Source of the DNA: Bryobacter sp964387685
Lineage (GTDB): Bacteria; Acidobacteriota; Terriglobia; Bryobacterales; Bryobacteraceae
Direction: 5' to 3'
Length of the DNA stretch: 64,000 nucleotides
Assembly (NCBI GenBank): GCA_964387685.1
Contig: CAYLXK010000015.1
Span: forward strand, 1-64,000
Shown: one piece after another, positions 61,859 through 64,000 of the stretch
Numbering within the stretch: the first letter of the stretch is position 1
Layout: every line of letters begins with the position of its first letter
Notes under the pieces: generated by a model
Database searches by the model: none
What the model saw: only the letters and a program-made list of their open reading frames with translations
What the model was told of the DNA's origin: nothing
Made by a program: the position numbers and the translations under genes

Positions 61859-63370
61859 ATGCAACGCCGCACCTTCGTCGGCTTCGGGCTTGCCGCGCCC
61901 AGCCTAGGCTTTCAACGTCCTGTCGCGCCCAAACTCAACCGCCCCAACATCCTATTCCTGATGACCGATCAGCAGCGCGCCGATTGCGTGGGCGCCGACG
62001 GCAACCGCACCATCCATACGCCCCACCTCGACCGCTTGGCTCGCGAAGGCGCGCTCTTCACCAACGCCTACAGCGCAACGCCCACTTGCACCCCCGCGCG
62101 CAGCGCCTTGCTTACCGGCCTTTCCCCTTGGAACCACGGCATGCTGGGCTACCAGAACATTCCTGCCGCCTTCGCCTATGAAAAGCCCCGCGCCCTCGCC
62201 GAACTCGGCTACCGTACCGTCTCCATCGGCAAGAATCATTTCCAGCCCTGGCGCCTCTCCCACGGCTACCAGCAAATGTTTCTCGACGAACACGTCCAGC
62301 GGCGCCCCGGCGAGGAACGCACCGACTACGAATCCTTCTTTTATTCCCAACTCCCCCACGGAAACCCCTACGCAACCGGCCTCGGTTGGAACGACTACGC
62401 AGCGCGTCCCTTCGCCCATCCCGAGCGCCTACATCCCACCACCTGGATGGGCGACACGGCCGTGCGTTACCTCGAAGGCCACGACGCCCAGGCGCCCTTC
62501 TATTTGAAGGTCTCCTTCATCCGTCCCCATTCGCCCTACGATCCGCCCCAGCGCTTCTGGGATCGTTACCGTGACACCAAGCTCCCCGCCGCACAAAGCG
62601 GACCCTGGGCCGATCGCTTTGCCACGCCGTCCTCGGATCGCTCCGACATCTGGCACGGCCGCCTTTCGGAGGCACAAGTGCGCGAATCGCGCCGCGGCTA
62701 TTACGCCTGCATCACCCACGTGGACGAACAGATCGGACGCATCCTCGAGACCCTGGAGCGCCGCAAGCTGCTCGAAGAGACGCTCATCGTTTTCACCAGC
62801 GACCACGGCGACATGACCGGCGACCAAAACCTCTGGCGCAAATCCTATCCCTACCAGCAGTCCGCGCGCATCCCCATGATCGTGCGTTGGGCCAAAGGCA
62901 TGCTGGATGCCCCGCGTGGCCAACGCATTGCCGCGCCGGTAGAGCTCCGCGACATCTTCCCCACCTTCCTCGACGCCGCTGGCCAGGCGCCCGCGCGTCC
63001 CCTCGATGGCGACTCCCTCTTGAAGCTCTGCCGCAACCCGCAATCTCCGTGGCGCCCGTGGATCGACCTCGAGCACGACATCTGCTACAGCCCGCGTAAC
63101 AATTGGAACGCGCTCACCGATGGCCGCGTGAAGTACATCTACCAGGCCTTCGATGGCGAAGAACAACTCTTCAACCTGGCGCAAGACCCCCACGAACTGA
63201 ACGATCTCGCGCCGCGTCCTGAGCACGAAGCGCTGCTGCGCACCTGGCGCGCCCGCATGATCGAACACCTCTCCGTGCGCGGCGAATACTATGTCTCAGG
63301 CGGCAAACTCGTTCCCCGCCCCAAAGGCCGGAATCGTTCGCCGCACTTCCCCCTTAGCGCGAGTCGCTAA
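61859..63370 (+). CDS. Exported sulfatase, C-T-P-A-R active site
   Basis: A 503-residue sulfatase with a leader containing R-R (MQRRTFVGFG). 'FLMTDQQRADCVG' gives ligand D37 with the Q38 variant seen in choline-sulfatase and arylsulfatase-A-like enzymes. The formylglycine cysteine is C77 in C-T-P-A-R, and 'SDHGDMTGDQ' is the late metal site, typical of choline-sulfatase-like proteins. AGAGG precedes ATG 61859. It starts four bases after the glycosyltransferase stop and its tail overlaps the convergent gene by 17 bp. Confidence 0.92.
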   Translation: MQRRTFVGFGLAAPSLGFQRPVAPKLNRPNILFLMTDQQRADCVGADGNRTIHTPHLDRLAREGALFTNAYSATPTCTPARSALLTGLSPWNHGMLGYQNIPAAFAYEKPRALAELGYRTVSIGKNHFQPWRLSHGYQQMFLDEHVQRRPGEERTDYESFFYSQLPHGNPYATGLGWNDYAARPFAHPERLHPTTWMGDTAVRYLEGHDAQAPFYLKVSFIRPHSPYDPPQRFWDRYRDTKLPAAQSGPWADRFATPSSDRSDIWHGRLSEAQVRESRRGYYACITHVDEQIGRILETLERRKLLEETLIVFTSDHGDMTGDQNLWRKSYPYQQSARIPMIVRWAKGMLDAPRGQRIAAPVELRDIFPTFLDAAGQAPARPLDGDSLLKLCRNPQSPWRPWIDLEHDICYSPRNNWNALTDGRVKYIYQAFDGEEQLFNLAQDPHELNDLAPRPEHEALLRTWRARMIEHLSVRGEYYVSGGKLVPRPKGRNRSPHFPLSASR

Positions 63371-63761
63371 AGAAGCCGCGCGGCTCTAGTGAAGTGATCA
63401 CCCACCTCTTGCCGCGCTTCTCCAAGCCCACATTGAGCAACTCTCGCTTTTGCCGCGTGGCCAGCCCGTCGCGCCGGGATTTGATCTGCAGGTACCAATC
63501 CACTTGCGCTTTGCCTTCCGCAACGCCGCGCAGCTCTACGCTGGCGCTCACTTCCGCCGCCGCCAAGAGCCCCTCCACCTCTCCGCGCAAGTCCTCGTAG
63601 CCCGGCATGGCTCGGTCGAAAGGCTTCAGAAACGCGCCTGCCAGACCGTTGGCCAGAGCCGACGCCATTTCGCTCAGCACCGCGTTGATCTCCGCCCTTT
63701 CGTCCGCCCACGCGGCCACGCCCACTAGCGCCAGAAAGCTTCTACGAGCGGTAACTGCCAT
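63354..63761 (-). CDS. Small exported protein, NTF2-like (putative)
   Basis: A 135-residue protein with a leader MAVTARRSFLALVGVAAWAD, which carries R-R before a hydrophobic run. The rest alternates helices and strands ('LSEMASALANGLAGAFLKPFD', 'AQVDWYLQIKSRR', 'RGKRWVITSLEPRGFF') in a way that recalls NTF2/SnoaL-like proteins, but I do not claim a family. It overlaps the argJ end by 20 bp on the same strand and the sulfatase end on the other. Confidence 0.65.
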   Translation of the reverse strand: MAVTARRSFLALVGVAAWADERAEINAVLSEMASALANGLAGAFLKPFDRAMPGYEDLRGEVEGLLAAAEVSASVELRGVAEGKAQVDWYLQIKSRRDGLATRQKRELLNVGLEKRGKRWVITSLEPRGFFSDSR

Positions 63762-64000
63762 TGATCTGAATGTAGCCTTCCGTAAAGTCGCAGGTCCAGA
63801 ACTCGGCCTGGCCTCGCCCGCCCCCTTCGATGCGGAAGTCGATCACCACGTCTTTCCCGTCCAGCCGCTGCTTCAGCGCCTCCTCGTCGAAAGGCGCGGC
63901 CAATCCCTTCCGGCACACGCGCTTGCCTTGCAGCAGAATGTCCACCGCCGCCGGATTGAAGCTGGCCCCGGAATAACCGGCCGCCGCGATGATGCGTCCC
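63742..64000 (-). CDS. argJ: ArgJ, bifunctional ornithine acetyltransferase, 3' part only
   Basis: The last 86 or so codons of a gene that enters from the right edge; the frame is open to base 64000. 'EFWTCDFTEGYIQINGSYRS' matches the conserved ArgJ C-terminus (W-T-C-D-x-T-x-x-Y-V-x-I-N-x-x-Y-R). ArgJ transfers acetyl groups in the cyclic arginine pathway, using ornithine and glutamate. Whether it is mono- or bifunctional cannot be judged from this part. It overlaps the downstream NTF2-like gene start by 20 bp. Confidence 0.88.
   Translation of the reverse strand, partial: GRIIAAAGYSGASFNPAAVDILLQGKRVCRKGLAAPFDEEALKQRLDGKDVVIDFRIEGGGRGQAEFWTCDFTEGYIQINGSYRS

Overview
The window looks like the chromosome of an Acidobacteriota member, most likely order Bryobacterales (the 'Candidatus Solibacter' / Bryobacteraceae lineage). 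This rests on recognised families only. The left-edge gene carries the Solibacter-type C-terminal domain TIGR03437 behind a BACON-like repeat. There are four exported sulfatases, a carboxypeptidase-regulatory TonB-dependent receptor, a planctomycete-type cytochrome/DUF1549/DUF1553 plus DUF1501 pair, and many secreted proteins with 'RRxFL' or short signal peptides. Sequence is GC-rich and gene-dense, with intergenic gaps mostly under 100 bp. No rRNA, tRNA, CRISPR array, transposase or phage gene was recognised.

Layout. 1-3.5 kb: adhesin-like left-edge gene, a receiver-XRE response regulator with a coupled acidic protein, and a divergent sulfatase. 3.5-9.2 kb: an orphan Flp pilin, a double-cyclophilin, a four-gene minus-strand run (DUF2959 lipoprotein, SDR, DUF6438, amidase-like), then a VOC protein and a metallo-beta-lactamase-fold protein. 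9.3-16.8 kb (minus): sulfatase, zinc-ribbon coiled-coil protein, MurJ flippase, M20 dipeptidase, IPT/propeller surface protein. 16.9-23.7 kb (plus): YkgJ-like cysteine-cluster protein, then flgB-flgC-fliE-fliF-fliG-fliH-fliI-fliJ behind a candidate sigma-54 promoter. 23.8-30.4 kb (minus): cyclophilin; then DUF177-rpmF-plsX followed by dsbD and an M28 peptidase. 30.3-36.8 kb: 5'-nucleotidase, TPR protein with a clear terminator, sodium:solute symporter and amino-acid permease. 36.8-41.6 kb: a palindrome and promoter before a small AT-hook-like protein, a triple 16-bp tandem repeat, a serine hydrolase-NamZ fusion, pterin dehydratase, and a MEMO protein paired with an RsbW-type ATPase. 41.6-48 kb: glycan-related genes (ROK kinase, sulfatase, sialidase-like, DASS transporter, GT2, DUF1080). 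48-53.3 kb (minus): NIPSNAP-VOC-PSD1-DUF1501-PPC run. 53.3-64 kb: HpcH/HpaI aldolase with GntP permease, NTase-like protein, TonB receptor with GlcG/HbpS protein, NfrB-like glycosyltransferase with an MshEN-like tail, sulfatase, a small exported protein, and the 3' part of argJ.

How it fits together. The content suggests a soil-type heterotroph that degrades sulfated and other glycans outside the cytoplasm, recycles peptidoglycan, and is or was flagellated. Best leads for something little described: the PqqD-like/MEMO protein with its anti-sigma-like ATPase, the AmiE-like/NamZ fusion, the HMGA-like small protein with its palindrome-flanked promoter, and the receiver-XRE regulator pair. All four are inferences from domain layout and gene order.
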